Shown piece after piece: positions 11,567 through 23,662 of a DNA stretch of 64,000 nt; position 1 is the first letter of the stretch; the number at the start of each line of letters is the position of its first letter. The stretch covers positions 182,364,977-182,428,976 of the forward strand of contig NC_081411.1 of assembly GCF_030272615.1 (NCBI RefSeq), read 5' to 3'. Source of the stretch: Cryptomeria japonica. Taxonomy: Eukaryota; Streptophyta; Pinopsida; Cupressales; Cupressaceae. The notes beneath the pieces were generated by a model. The model saw only the letters and a list, made by a program, of their open reading frames with translations. It was not told where the DNA came from and made no database searches. The position numbers and the translations under genes were made by a program.

Positions 11567-12570
11567 ATCTCCCCTTTTGTCATTGATGGAAACATCCATC
11601 AAGAATTTAATAATATCAACATATAACATTATGATCTAGGAGCATCCCTGGTTCTTTGTAATCTTGTATCAACCAAAAACATTTTCTTTTCAGTTTGTTC
11701 ATGTTTTGCAGTTTCAACATTTATTTCTGCATTTCATTTCTTTTACTCATCGGATCTTATAGAGCTATATTTTTCTTATGGATGTGTTCATCTACCTTAT
11801 CTCAAGTCCATAGGATGTTTCGATCTATTCCCAAAAAGTTATCATTTTCGTAATCTAAGATAGTTTTTTGACTTAGAACACTTGAACTGCTTGGACCTAT
11901 TTTCCTATTGGTGAATCTTGCAGATCCTTTGCCTCAAATCATTGTTTCCAATGTTCCTTGGCATTTGGGTGACCTTCCCTTTGGTCCGCACTTCATCCTT
12001 TGGACTTTCCAGAGCATTCTCTTTGGTGGAGGCCAACCTGGTGGTTTTACATGTTTCATCTTGTTTATTAGCATTTGATTTATCTTGAGTTGATGTGGAT
12101 CCCTTTTGATAATATAAATCATTGTAATTAAGCATTTGAAATGAGTTAGTTAGAACATAGAAGATAAATCTTTAGGTTAAGAGGTTCAGAGTTGACTGAT
12201 ATTGTATTTGAGTATGTATGTTTCAAGCCAATGAGTCGAATCTCGTAGCTTGCATGTTGCCGATAGATTGCAAATATTTTTATGACATAATTCAATTTTT
12301 TCTGCATTGCCTCCATCATATTTTGTTGCTTTTGTTGTGTTTAATCTTTCTGCACAGTCCGAATTGTTCTCTTTAAGGATCCTTCTAACTGTGACTGCAC
12401 CACATACTCTCTCTCCCCTTTTGACAACAATGGCATAGGTAGGCTAAAATTCCCCTATGAAAGTCACTCCTACTCCCCCTAAGAGGAATGACCCAAGCAT
12501 CAGTCAAGATAAGAATATGCAAGCTTCTCACTGGATCAATGCACATCAAAATGCACATTAGTTCAAACTA
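11567..12570 (-). other. 3' untranslated region of element F
   Basis: About 1 kb between the end of RNase H and the 3' LTR. It holds G-rich stretches on the minus strand (near 12465-12480). ORFs at 11905-12135 have no recognisable product and I treat them as chance. Confidence 0.6.
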
Positions 12571-15500
12571 GAAAGGGGTAATACCCCTTACTTCTATGAA
12601 GATATTCAAAGGTATCCTTTCACATCACCTTAGTGAAGATATTTACAATTGGATCCTTTGTGGGTACATATTCAAGTCTGACTTCATTTTCCAACACTTT
12701 TTCCCTTAAGAAGTGGTATCGAAAAGATATATGCTTTGTTATGGAATGTTGTAATGGATTCTTTGAAATTTTTATTACACTAGTATTGTCACACGTGATT
12801 AAGATAGGGTCATCAAAATTTACACCAATGCCCTTCAAATTTGGATTCATCCATAAGATTTATGTTCAATATGAATATGATGCAATATATTCTACTTTAG
12901 TTGTAGATAGAGACAAATTTATGCTTCTTACTTGACCAAGGAACTAACTAGGAGCCAAGAAAGAATGCTCCTCCACTTGTACTTTTCCTATCATCAACAC
13001 TTCCAACCTAGTTTGCATTTGTATAAGCTATCAGTGTAAAATATAAGTTCCTGGGATACCTCAAACCAAATTCTTCTATGCCTTTTAGATATATAAAAAT
13101 CCCTTTTACTACTACAACATGTGATTCTTTTGGTTCTTGTTGAAATCTGTCTATGAAACAAACTGCATACATTATATCCAATGTGGTAACAGTCAAATAT
13201 AACATTCCTTCGATCATTGACCTGTATAGACTTGCATTTTCCTTAGGAGATTTTCATCTTTGGTTAACTTATATCTGATGGACATGGGTGTACAGATTGG
13301 TTTAGAATTCTCCAACCCAAACTTCTTTAACAACTTTTTGATGTACTTAGACTAAGAGATAAATATTTCTTTATCATTCAGATTAACTTGCAGATCAAGG
13401 AAGAAATTTAACTCACCAGTCATGGACATCTCAAATTCTTTTTGCATCTCATTAGAAATTGTTTTGCACATATCTTCATTTCCTTCAAAGATTATATCAT
13501 CAACATAAACTACAGCAATTAGGATTTTACCAAAATCAATCTTGAAATATAAATTGTTGTCAACCAAACCTTTCTAAAATCCTTGATCAATTAGGTACTT
13601 GTCTTCCAAACCAATCTCTTGGGGCTTGTTTTAGTCCATACAAAGCCTTCTTCAATCTACAAATAATGTTCGGATCATATTTCAACCTGAAACCTTCCAG
13701 TTGTTCAATATAAAATTCTTTTAATTTTTCATTCAAGAATGCTAATTCACATCCATCTAATAAACCTTGAAGTCCTTAAATATTACAAACACTAAGAACA
13801 TCCTGATTGCCTCCATCCAAGCAACCAAGGCATAAGTTTCATCAAAGTCAATGCCTTCAATCTGAGTATAACCTTTGCAAACCAAACTTTCCTTGCTTCT
13901 TACTACCTTTCCATCTTCATCCAGCTTGCTTTAGAATACCCATTTAGTTCCAATCACATTCTTGTCTTCCAGTCTATTGACTAAGTCCCATGTTTAATTT
14001 TTCTTAATCTGATCCAACTCCTCTTTTGTTTCCTTCATCCAATTCTAATCGTTACAAGATTCTTCTATTGTCTTTGGCTTAGTTTTAGATAGTAAGCAAC
14101 AAAACCTGATCTTGAGTTTCCTTGCTTCTTATGATGATACCTTTTTTATTATCTCCAATAATCTGGTCTTCTGAATGATTCTTTTGAACATACCTTGGGG
14201 TTTTGGATGTAGATTTTGAAGAATATTTATTATTCTTTCCTTCACTTTAGATTTCCTCTTCCTTTTTTTTTCTTCAGACTCATGAGCTTCATATCCTTCC
14301 ACTATTTTTATTCTTTTGAAGTATTTTCATCAAATTTCACATATGCACTTTTAACAATCTTATTTAGCCTTTTCTTGTAACACTTGTATGCCTTTCCCTT
14401 TGTTGAATAACCTAGGGATATTCCTTCATCTACTCTTATATTGAATTTTCTAAGATTATCCTCATCTCTCTAGATATATATAGCACTTGCTTCCAAATAC
14501 AATGAAATATTTCACTATTGGAGTTCTACCATACCAAAGTTCATAGGATGTCTTCCCATATTTCTTCTGGTACAAAATTTTGTTAACAGTGTATGTTGTT
14601 GTGTGTACTACTTCTCTCTAATACACTTCTATTAATTTTTCTCCTTTCATCATAGTTATAGCCGCTTCTTGTATAGTTTAGTTAATCCTTTCCAGTACAT
14701 GATTCTATTGCAGTGTTTGAGGGGTAGATAACTATCTTATAATGCCATGTTTCTCACAAAAACATTGAACTTGTCATAGATAAATTCTCCACCTCTGTCA
14801 GATCTTAAACACTTGATTTTCATATCAACTTCATTCTCAAATTTTGTCTTGAATATCTAGAATTTCTCTAATGCCTAAGAATTCTCTCTTAAAAATGCAA
14901 CCCATCATCCTAGAGTAATCATAAATTAGTAACATGAAATACCTCTCACCTTGCAAGCTCCTTGTTATGGTCAAACCAAATAGATTTATGTGAACCAAAT
15001 CTAGCAATATGGTAGATGAATACTCTTTTCCTCTAAATGTACTCTTTGACTTCTTTCCTAATTGACATTCCTTGCAAATGTTATTATCTAGTTTTATCAA
15101 TCTCGGTAAATCTCTCACTACACTCCTTGAACTAATCTGCACAAGGCTATCAAAGTTGATATGACACATCCTCTAATACCATAACCAGTTGTCATCAAGT
15201 TGGGATAACAAACAATATCTTGTAGCTCCTTCTAGCTGATACATATTTCCATTTGTCCTTCTTCTATCCATAATAACCATTACACTCTTTTCGGGTTTCA
15301 CATCGATTATCCTAAAAAACAACATTATATTCATTCTTGCACATCTTTCCAACACTCAAAATATTATGATGAAAACCCTTCACATATTTGACATTTTTTT
15401 TTTTATTCTTTCCATCAAAAGTAATTAACCTATCCCAATAATTTGTGTTGTTTGATTACCTCCGAACCTAACAAAACCTCCACATTAATTTTCAAGCCTT

Positions 15501-16243
15501 ATGAACATACTCTTATCACCAGTCATATGATTTGAGCATATACTATCAATCAACCATTCATTCTTATCTCTTCTAGCATGCAATGTAGTAACAACAGTCT
15601 TAGAAATATCAAACCTAGGAACATCCTTTTCTACCATAAATAAACAATCTCCTTCTTCATAATCTAATTCATAATCTAAATTGACAACATCATCCTTAAC
15701 ATAATAGGCTTTCTTATTGAACTTTCCCTTGTTTTTCATAAACTTTTGTCTTGTTCCCTTTCTAGACATCTATTACTATATGACCAATCTTTCCACATAT
15801 AAAGCATTTAAAGAGTAACATACCTTTGTACTTATCAATGTCATTTAGTTTCCTCACAATATTTTCTTCCATCTCATTTGGGCTATCATCATCATCCGGA
15901 CCATCTTCAGATGCTTTCAATGTTGTCTCTAATTTGTCTTTGTCCTTTCCAAACTTTCCCACTTCAAATGTAGTTGGAGTACCAAATAGATACTCTCTAG
16001 TGAATTTCCTTAGATCATAGGATTTTATCATCATATCTCACTAGTGGTGTCATCAAGATATTTTAAATTACAACATCATTCAAAGTGCCTTTGAGTTCTC
16101 TGATCTCATTCACTGGGTTGTCAACCTTCTCAAACTAGCTTACTATGTATTCTCCTTCCATCTTGAGGTTTTCATACCTTCTCTTAACTGTTAGCCTCTT
16201 TGTCAACTTAACTCTCTCATTTACTTTTCTAGTGTCATAAAAT
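12571..16243 (-). pseudogene. Copia gag-pol of element F, heavily interrupted
   Basis: Read on the minus strand: gag (16243-15780) with RRYENLKMEGEY, NEIRELKGTLNDVV and a zinc knuckle CFICGKIGHIVID that lacks its last Cys. The protease has WLIDSICSNHMTGD, where the usual DSG reads DSI. GAG-pre-integrase and integrase N-terminus follow (15355-14837, MCHINFDSLVQ, CKECQLGK, SLQGERYFMLL), then the integrase remainder (14830-14100). Reverse transcriptase (about 14000-13000) has YVDDIIFEGNED intact, and RNase H (about 13000-12571) has ITCDNTSVIKISKNP and KHISFRYHFLRE. There are more than ten stops and frameshifts. Product assignment is certain; exact limits are approximate. Confidence 0.85.
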
Positions 16244-17397
16244 TGTGACGCTAACAATTTTAACCACATTTGAGGTCCTCACATTGGTGATAACATCTTC
16301 CTTCCCAACCAGGACTTCTCTCTGCATTTTCAACTTAAACCTCTCATTGTTTAAGCCTTGAGATGGCCTCAAAACCCTATCCAGACCCCAAGATAGGCCA
16401 GGACAAGGGTATGGCGCCCCTCTCCCCCCCTCTTAGGGTGGCCTCAAGATAGGTCCCTCTGGCCCTATCTACATTTCAGGATTTTAAACTTCCTCAATGT
16501 TGTCCTTTGGTGAGATGAATTAATTCCCCAAGGCATGTATAAAAGGAAGTTAGTCTTCTCATTTGCAGGGAGGCAATTTATATGACATACATGATAGGCG
16601 AAGTTCAAGCATCAAGCGTTCAAGTCTTCTAGCATTAATCAAGTCTCCTTCTTCATGTGTCTTCTTCATAAATCCATTGGAGAAACATTCACAACATTCA
16701 TTTGCAAGCATATGTGTGTGTTAGGGTTTTGTCATGTTACATGCCATTTCATGCACCATTTGTGATTACATTCAAGAAGCAAAGCAACCATCATCGACAA
16801 ATTGTAGATCTACAAGGTATATATTTCCATTATTTACATTCGAGCATTTGCAATTACTTTCTTTCAAGGTTGATTCCTCAACTGAGGTTTGAGTGAGGCA
16901 AACCCCTATCCACAACCCTTCTTCCCTTCTTTTCTGTGTGTAGATTGTAGGTGCATAGTTGTAACTCTAGGTTTGGGCCTCATTTATAGAGACAAAAGAA
17001 CCCTTTTTGTTTCACGGATTTTGCGGAGGACTGTGTGCACTTTCAACACAGCCCTAACAACTTTTCTCCAAATTTGTAGGGAAGATTCGTGTCAGTCTAA
17101 ATATCTTAGATCTGAAGTTGCAATGTCATCCAGAACTAGTAGCTCCTCATTTCACTCATTTTATCTCTCTTTTCTACATAGTCAACAAGTCAACTTTCTC
17201 ATTTACAAAAGAGGGTAAATCACACTTCAACCCTTGCAATCCACTTGGAATTCACATCCTTGTTTCCCTTGGATTTGGATCTAGTGGATTCAAGCCCCTT
17301 TTTTGAATGTTAAGTCCTTCCGAGTGAAAATCATCCCAGTGACTTCCTTTCTCTCTCCTAGGTGGGGAGTCACTAGGGTCCAATTTTGCACTTTACA
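16244..17397 (+). repeat. 5' LTR of element E (about 1154 bp)
   Basis: The start TGTGACGCTAACA is placed where copia gag similarity of F stops. The end CTTTACA is placed just before a primer-binding-site-like sequence. A TATA box, TATAAAAGG, lies at 16538-16546, about 290 bases in, as expected of a U3 promoter. The second LTR is not in the window, so the boundaries rest on these signals alone. Confidence 0.6.
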
Positions 17398-17400
17398 TTT

Positions 17401-17414
17401 TGGTGAACCTGACG
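17401..17414 (+). promoter_or_regulatory. Primer binding site of element E
   Basis: TGGTGAACCTGACG lies three bases after the LTR end CA. TGG is the expected complement of a tRNA 3' CCA. I did not identify the tRNA. Confidence 0.55.
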
Positions 17415-18270
17415 TCTTACACATTAATTCTGAATTCTCATTATTAGATCTAATTAAGTGCAATTTAAATTTCAAATTTTCATTTCCAAGTTTGATCTAT
17501 TTTCAAATTTTAGAGGTTAATTGCATCGAAACCCTAATTTTTCATTTTGTGAACATTAAGCTTGTGAAGTGCAAATTTTTTATTTCTTATTTCAGATCTG
17601 GTTTTTATTTCAAAATTACAAGTCAAATCCACCTTTTTATTCTAAAAATTCAATGGTTAAACAACAAAACCCTAATTTTTAAAATCCTTTTATTTTCAAC
17701 CTTTGACTGCCAATTTTCTCGATCTAGACATCTCCAAATGAACTATTTTTTTGGATTTTGTAATAAAATCATAATATCTATCATCCTTGAAAATTTTGAA
17801 AAAAGTTGGTCAGACTGTGTGCACTTTCAACAAGGTCCTTGGCTTTTTTCCCGAAATTTTAGGGGATGAAATTGACTGTATTTTTCTGCTTAAATCCAGA
17901 AAATTGGCACACTTTATCAATTTTAACACATCCTCTAAGGTCGAACACAAATTTAAATTTCATCAAATTCAAATTTTGAATTAATTTTCATAAAAATGTC
18001 CTATTTTTAGATCTTCTTTTCCAACAAATTAAGATTTTCATTAAGAGACTTTCAATGACAATTAATAAATTGGATTTACTTTCTCTTTCACATATGATTA
18101 CATTGATTTTTGCATATATTTACTACAATCATGTGTTGGATAAGAGTTTCTTTCATTTCTTGTTTCTTCTCTTTATTCATAGCACTTGGTCATATTTTGT
18201 TGTTAGGATTTCTAAATTATTTCCTTTTCAATTAGATCTCAAAGCCTTCATTTATCATTAATGTTGCATT
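17415..18270 (+). other. A/T-rich leader of element E
   Basis: Noncoding sequence with short degenerate direct repeats. ACTGTGTGCACTTTCAACA occurs at about 17029 in the LTR and again near 17813. I see no conserved coding here; the ORF at 17303-17869 straddles the LTR/leader junction and is probably chance. Confidence 0.5.
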
Positions 18271-18299
18271 ATGGTGATGTTTTTAATAAAATGCATTTC

Positions 18300-19415
18300 C
18301 TATGTTAATCACCTTAAAACTTTTCTAGATCTTAACCCTTGTACCTCTCCTAGGGTATCTTATGTGGATGAGATGAGACCTAATTCTTTAATCAAGGACC
18401 CATCCTCTTCTACACATACCCTTGAGCAAGGGGATAAAAATCAAAACATTGACATTCTTACATTTTTAGATCCTCCTTATTCTCCTAAAACCTATCTTCA
18501 ACATCAAAGTATATGTAGGGAGGATGATTTCATGCATTTTATTCGTGATCTTTCCCCTCGCATAGAAATAACTAAAAATGAGCTTTTAGATGATCAAGAT
18601 TTTCATCCCCAATCCCTCACAAAGGATAAGATTGATAAAGGAAAGCAGATTGTCATTTCACATGATACTCCTTCTTCATCTACAAATCCTTTTCTTCCCC
18701 CTTATACATAAGATTTCCAAGAAATTCATGATCCTATTCCTCCATCTAGTCAATTGCAACATTCTTATAGTCGTGGCTTTCATATAATCATAAAACAAGG
18801 TTTTAAAGGACAAGGAATTGAGAAATTTGACCAAGGAATTTGTGTCCCTATAAACCTTCCTACACAAACTACTACAAAAGGCCTAGGAAATGATGCTCCT
18901 CTTTCTACGAATGAATTCCTTAGGCCCCAAAATTTTGAAATTATCTTAAAAGACAACAAATCAAAAGAGCCCGGAAGAATGATTCTTCTTCAAAATGTCC
19001 TTTTTGTTCTTTTCATCAAACCCATGACCATAATGCTGATGATTTCCCTGATTTTCAAAAATCTATTGAAGACGAAATCTACAGTGAAAAAATTAGAATT
19101 GTGGATGATAAATCTTCTTCTAATAAAATTTCTTCTCATTTATGTCAAGGCAATATTTATCATCCTGAAATACTAGGTGCAAGAATCTATTGGAGATTGA
19201 AGTATGATAAGAACATTTCCTTCCCTCCACAAAAGAAAAACAAAAATCTTAAGCAAGTGGAAGGAATAAAATATTTCCTTTTTCATGACTTACATTCACA
19301 TCCTCTTGGGAAATGTTATGCATTTAAGAAATTTGTTCAAAAGCAATATGATCTTACACGAATTTCTCTTACAATAGATTTAGCTATCTTCCTTGATATC
19401 AAAATAGTGCCTTAG
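18300..19415 (+). pseudogene. gag-like / G-patch ORF remnant of element E
   Basis: Two frames joined by shifts. The first (about 18310-18960) is hydrophilic and includes a G-patch-like block, GFHIIIKQGFKGQGI, followed by TTKGLGND. The second (about 18980-19415) has two gag-type zinc motifs, CPFCSFHQTHDHNADDF and FHDLHSHPLGKCYAFKKF, the C-x2-H-x4-H-x4-C style of plant Ty3/gypsy gag. Interruptions are a TAA at 18709-18711 and a shift near 18970. G-patch RNA-binding modules are known in retroelement polyproteins; finding one beside these zinc motifs supports a gypsy-type origin. No catalytic domain is seen. Confidence 0.55.
19041..19264 (+). repeat. Direct repeat in element E, copy 1
   Basis: 224 bases closely matching 19764-19987 at an offset of 723. 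Both start GATTTCCCTGATTTTCAAAA and end AAGTGGAAGG. It covers the coding block with YDKNISFPPQ. Confidence 0.85.
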
Positions 19416-19763
19416 CACTTCTTTTCTCTTCGCGTTTCTCCTTTCCCTTATTACACAAATAGTCACCTTAGTTGGGGGATTTTTATAATTTGTGGTGGTG
19501 TTGTTTCAACTTTACATACTTTGGGGGAGCAACATGAAATTCATTTCTCTTCACTCTTTGTATATATTCATCTCTATCTTGCTGCATTATACATTATTAG
19601 ATCTCTTTTCTTGCATAAGACTCATTCCTATGTGAGAATGTAATTTTTCTTGGGTTTTTATCTTTGTTGAAGAGCAGTCTCTTTAACGTGGCTAGTGCAC
19701 TTCTTCTCTTTTCTTCATTCTCTTAAAAACCTTACCTCTTCTTTGGTCTCGATTATTCACAAT
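19416..19763 (+). other. Noncoding spacer of element E between the direct repeats
   Basis: Follows the E ORF. It includes TTTGGGGGAGCAAC near 19530, which looks like a polypurine tract, but no LTR start follows it. Confidence 0.45.
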
Positions 19764-19987
19764 GATTTCCCTGATTTTCAAAAATATATTGAAGATGACA
19801 TCTACAGTGGAAAAATTAGAATTGTGGATGATAAATATTCTTCTAATAATAATTCTTCTCCTTCATGTCAAGGCGATATCTATCATCCTGAAACACTAGC
19901 TACAATAATCTATTGGAGTTTGAAGTATGATAAGAACATTTCCTTCCCTCCTCAAAATGAAAACAAAAATCTTAAGGAAGTGGAAGG
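19764..19987 (+). repeat. Direct repeat in element E, copy 2
   Basis: Second copy of 19041-19264 with scattered substitutions. It ends exactly at the TG of the element A LTR, so A either inserted at this point or the duplication was formed by an event that ended there. Confidence 0.8.
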
Positions 19988-20603
19988 TGTAGACACCTAA
20001 AATTGTCCAGTCTAATTAAATAAATATTTTATTTATTTAATTACTTTAGCCTAATTCTATTAATTAAATAAATCTTTATTTATTTAATTCATTCATTTAT
20101 CCTCTTCTAGCCTTATTTCTCATTTAAATAAATTCATTTATTTATTTAAATTATCCTTTTCTAAAATTAAACAAATATCTAATTTATTTAATTGATCCCA
20201 CTTCTTCTATAAAAAAAATAAATCTTTATTTATTTAATTAATTCATTAACCTTTTCCACCTATGACGCATGTCATTCATCTCTTAATTCATACACTACCT
20301 ACCCTCTCATTATTTTATTATTTCTTCTACCTACCCTCTAATCTTAGCCGACCATTTATCCTTTACACCTCTCAATCTTATCCCTCTATTCCATATAGTG
20401 TCTTCTATATAAGGAGATGCTTCCTTCATTATCAACCCCCGAACAGTTTACTTCCCAAATATGCTTTTGAACTTTCATATGCGATCAAGCCTACTACACT
20501 TTCGTACTTTCATATGGTGGATCTTTGTTGTTGTTAGGCTAGGGTTTTATGGTTGAATTCATTTAGACTTTCAATATTGTTGTATCTATTTTCACCATAA
20601 ACA
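19988..20603 (+). repeat. 5' LTR of element A (616 bp)
   Basis: It starts TGTAGACACCTAAAATTGTC and ends TTCACCATAAACA, matching the reverse complement of the C LTRs. U3 is built of near-palindromic A/T blocks (AAATAAAT / ATTTATTT). A TATA box, CTATATAAGG, lies at 20405-20414. Confidence 0.88.
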
Positions 20604-20606
20604 TTT

Positions 20607-20625
20607 TGGCACGCCCAGTGGGACT
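20607..20625 (+). promoter_or_regulatory. Primer binding site of element A
   Basis: TGGCACGCCCAGTGGGACT lies three bases after the LTR. The C counterpart differs at two positions. It is complementary to a tRNA 3' end ending in CCA; I did not identify the tRNA. Confidence 0.7.
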
Positions 20626-21057
20626 CTTGTCCCTTTTGCATTTAACATCTTTTGTGCAAATTTCGTGTTTTGAAGTTGCAGATCTAACATTTCTGACAAC
20701 ATTTTGATATTTTTGCATCTACGTACTTTCGATTTGCGATTTTGATTTTCTATTGCATTTGTGACATCTGGAATCGTGTCTGGGCCTTTGACAGTATTTT
20801 ATTTTTTTTGTAGATTCCAGGAAATGCATTTGTGTTCCCTAGTTGTGTCTGTGAAGTCTTCAAGTGCGACTATGTTTAGGAACCGCATCTATGTGCGGGA
20901 ACCACGTCTGTGTTAGATCTAAATGCGTCTACAAATTTATATAGCATTTGTGTTTCGAATAACCGTGTCTGTGTGCAGTTGTTACATTTTGGTTTCTTTG
21001 ATTTGGTTGTTCATCATTCGGATTTCAGATCTGGTTTATTTTGAGCTAACATCTTCA
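20626..21057 (+). other. Leader of element A, first part
   Basis: Noncoding. It carries many degenerate copies of a GCGTCTGTG-type motif (for example GTGTCTGTGAAG, CACGTCTGTGTT, CCGTGTCTGTG), matching the C leader. It stops at TCTTCA (21057), where B begins. Confidence 0.75.
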
Positions 21058-22187
21058 TGTTGGCATTTTTGATGTTTATGTTGTGATTGTCATTGATGGA
21101 CACACACTTATACTGAGAACCAGTATTTGTTCCAACCGACATGTTGTATTCTAGTCTTTAGACTAATGATTTTGCAGAATGTGTTTCCCTGTCTGAAGCG
21201 GCATGACAACCCCAAGCGGTTCATAGATCTCAACCGGTACAAGGAAGCAAAGTGGCATAGCACATTCTTACCAGTCTTCAATTTTGACAAACCGGCAATC
21301 GGTATTTTGTATGAACCAATAATACTCTATGATGAGTTACCAATCGGCATTTTGTGATGAGTTACCAATCCACCGTTTGATTGACAGTGCCGACACAATG
21401 ACGGTGCTTTTTGTGTCGTGTTACTGAGTATGTCTAGATTCATTGAACCTAGGAAATTGTAGTGAAATCCTAATGGACCGACATGAAATGAGATTCCTTT
21501 AAAAGGACATCATGTCTAGGGTTTTTGAGTTGTTGAATAAGTTGGTGAAGTTGTTGCTAGGGTTTAAGGTGATTATGGAGTTGTTGTAAGAGCGATCTTA
21601 TCTGAGAAGATCGAGGTGTAAATAGAAGGAGATAGAGGAGACTGAAGTAATGTTGGAATGCATTAGCAATGAACACTATTGAATCTAGTCAAGCAATCTG
21701 TGCTATAAGATAGATCAAACACTTGTTGATTACTCACATCTTTGACAAGTCTGTAGCCCTTAACTAGGTAGGCCTCAAAGCCTTTGTAAAATCATCTAAC
21801 AAGGTGGTTCACCTCTGCGAATCTAAAATCCTCTAACAAGGTAGTCTTTAATCGGACTTATCTCCTAACAGAGATTGAGATTCCTAACAGGATCTGTTCT
21901 GGTGAAGAACATTGTAAGACCTTAACCAGTCTGGTTTCTATTCTATAGATAGTCACTTGTGAGTTCCATCTCACCGTGTTTTTTCCCATTTGGGTTTCCA
22001 TGTCAAATATCTTGTGTTATGGTTGTATTGCTTTTGTGGGTGAATGCTTTGTTTGCATTTTGGTTTGCATGTGTGATAACTAGTCTGTCTGTCAAACTAT
22101 TTTATCGATTTATCTTCAGACTGTTTAAGTGTTTAAGTACAGACATTTTTGGTATACTAATTCACCCCCTCCTCTTAGTATTCATCA
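21058..22187 (+). repeat. 5' LTR of element B (1130 bp)
   Basis: It starts TGTTGGCATTTTTGATG and ends TTAGTATTCATCA just before the primer site. It matches the K LTR (2134-3301). Compared with the B 3' LTR it lacks roughly 35 bases near 21120. The copia LTR module is at 21971-22004 and the C-rich run at about 22162-22173. Confidence 0.9.
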
Positions 22188-22189
22188 AT

Positions 22190-22201
22190 TGGTATCATAG
22201 C
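22190..22201 (+). promoter_or_regulatory. Primer binding site of element B (initiator tRNA-Met type)
   Basis: TGGTATCATAGC lies two bases after the LTR. The classic copia primer site TGGTATCAGAGC differs at one base. Confidence 0.85.
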
Positions 22202-22237
22202 CTACCTTTCTATAAGTTTAACCACTTGGAAAGAGAT

Positions 22238-23662
22238 ATGGAGGAATACACATGGAAGGAACTTACTCAAAGGCTCACTAAGTCTGAGCAAGACTATGAT
22301 GATCTTATGGTCAAATACAAGGCATCTCAAGAAAAAATGAGAGAACATGCAGAGAAGCTGATGGAGCTATCTGAAAGTAGTTTTGAAGATGAAGCTAACA
22401 TGGAAGCCCTGATTGCAGAGGTGAATAAGCTGAATGATTCAAACTCTAATCAGAGAAAGGATTTAGAAGGACTAACTATCTGGTTTAGTCAAGAGCTTGA
22501 GAACCATAGGAAAGCTAAAGATCAGATAAAGGATAGAGATCATGAGATCTCCAAGCTGAAACAAGAGATTGGTGCACTGACTACTCGCCTTCATGAGAGC
22601 ATAATGGAGAAAGAAAGAGTACAAGATGAACTAAACATAGCCATCTCTAAAATTGCAAGTCTAATGGAGACAAACACTGCTATTTCCAAAGAACTCTCTG
22701 AGTCAAAGAAAATACTTGCTAAGTTTGGCAAAAGTACTGTCAAGCTAGAGCAGAAGCTTGAGTCATCTAGACCGGAAAAGAATACCAATGGTCTTGGTTT
22801 CTTTGGACATGAGGAAGGAGAATCCTCAGGAACAAATGCTGAGACATCAAAGAAGCAACCGACACTCAAAGGAAAAGGTAAGCAAAAATTCAAACCTGTT
22901 TGCTTTAACTATCTTAAAGAAGGACACACTGCCAATGTATGTAGGAGCAAAGCCTACGATAATTTTCCTTATTTTATTAACAATGTACCTAGATCCAATA
23001 AGTTCAATGGTCATTGTTATGCATGCAACAAGTTTGGGCATAGAGCATTTGAATGTAGGTCTGTGATGAACAACACCGAAAGATATCCTTAGAGGACCCA
23101 AGGAGCTGGTCCTGAACCTTTTGTAAACTGGAACTACAACAGGTTTAATGTTTTCAATCATGAGTCAAGAAGCGGTGGCCATCAAGCGAAAACCGGATGG
23201 AGAGAAAACTATTGGATTTGTCATGGTCATGGTCACACTATGGCAACATGCAGAAGGAAGAATGGTAACATGAACAATGGACCTTGGAGAGCACCTAGAT
23301 TGGTTTGCTATCACTGCAACAAACCGGGTCACATTGCAAGATTCTGCAGAAGTAGAAAGAGTATATCTGATGATATACCAGTCGCTCAGGAAGGAGAAAT
23401 TGATGTTCAAACTGTTCAAGTGCACATGAACAAAACCTGGAGGAAAAAACCAACAATGTTGGAAGAGGAACTAGTTTCTGCACCTAGTGTGGAAATATCG
23501 GAACTGGCAAACCAAGCTCCAAACAGGCTTAGGGGGAGCAAACGGCTAAATGATTATGAACCCCCGGTTACACTGGTAAAAGACCTTAATCAGTATGTGA
23601 TACTTGTCACTTGGCAGAAGACCGGAAATGGTAAAGGAGCCAAATTAGGGTTTTCGCCCTAA
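22238..23662 (+). pseudogene. gag of element B: coiled coil and four zinc knuckles
   Basis: Starts at the first ATG after the primer site (22238) and reads to the TAA at 23660-23662 with one in-frame TAG at 23090. Residues 1-180 are heptad-rich charged helix, the coiled coil typical of the gag region just before the zinc fingers in plant copia elements; the usual N-terminal UBN2-type gag domain is not recognisable. Zinc knuckles: codons about 222-235 (CFNYLKEGHTANVC, second Cys is Tyr), 260-273 (CYACNKFGHRAFEC, complete), 325-340 (WICHGHGHTMATC, first Cys missing) and 358-373 (CYHCNKPGHIARFC, complete). Nucleic-acid binding and particle assembly are inferred from the family. No protease follows. 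Confidence 0.8.

Larger units (their letters stand above)
10981..16243 (-). mobile_element. Element F: decayed Ty1/copia retrotransposon, minus strand
   Basis: On the minus strand it has gag, protease, integrase, reverse transcriptase and RNase H in copia order, then a 3' region, a polypurine tract and part of a 3' LTR. It is the most degraded element here. Its gag stops abruptly at 16243, where the 5' LTR of element E begins, so E inserted in it; the predicted E target duplication is AAAAT (16239-16243). Confidence 0.8.
16244..19987 (+). mobile_element. Element E: 5' part of a degenerate Ty3/gypsy-type element
   Basis: A 5' LTR, primer binding site and leader are followed by a reading frame with gag-type zinc motifs and a G-patch-like block. 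It is cut at 19987 by the 5' LTR of element A. No protease, reverse transcriptase or integrase is seen before the cut; the rest would lie beyond A, outside the window. A 224-bp internal duplication sits at its right end. Confidence 0.65.

Noticed and set aside
11905..12135. Short ORFs in the 3' region of element F
   Set aside because: Overlapping frames without domain similarity, in a region that is 3' untranslated in copia elements.
17303..17869. 188-codon ORF at the E LTR/leader junction
   Set aside because: It crosses the LTR end and primer site, is rich in Phe/Lys/Asn as expected of A/T-rich sequence, and matches no retroelement domain.
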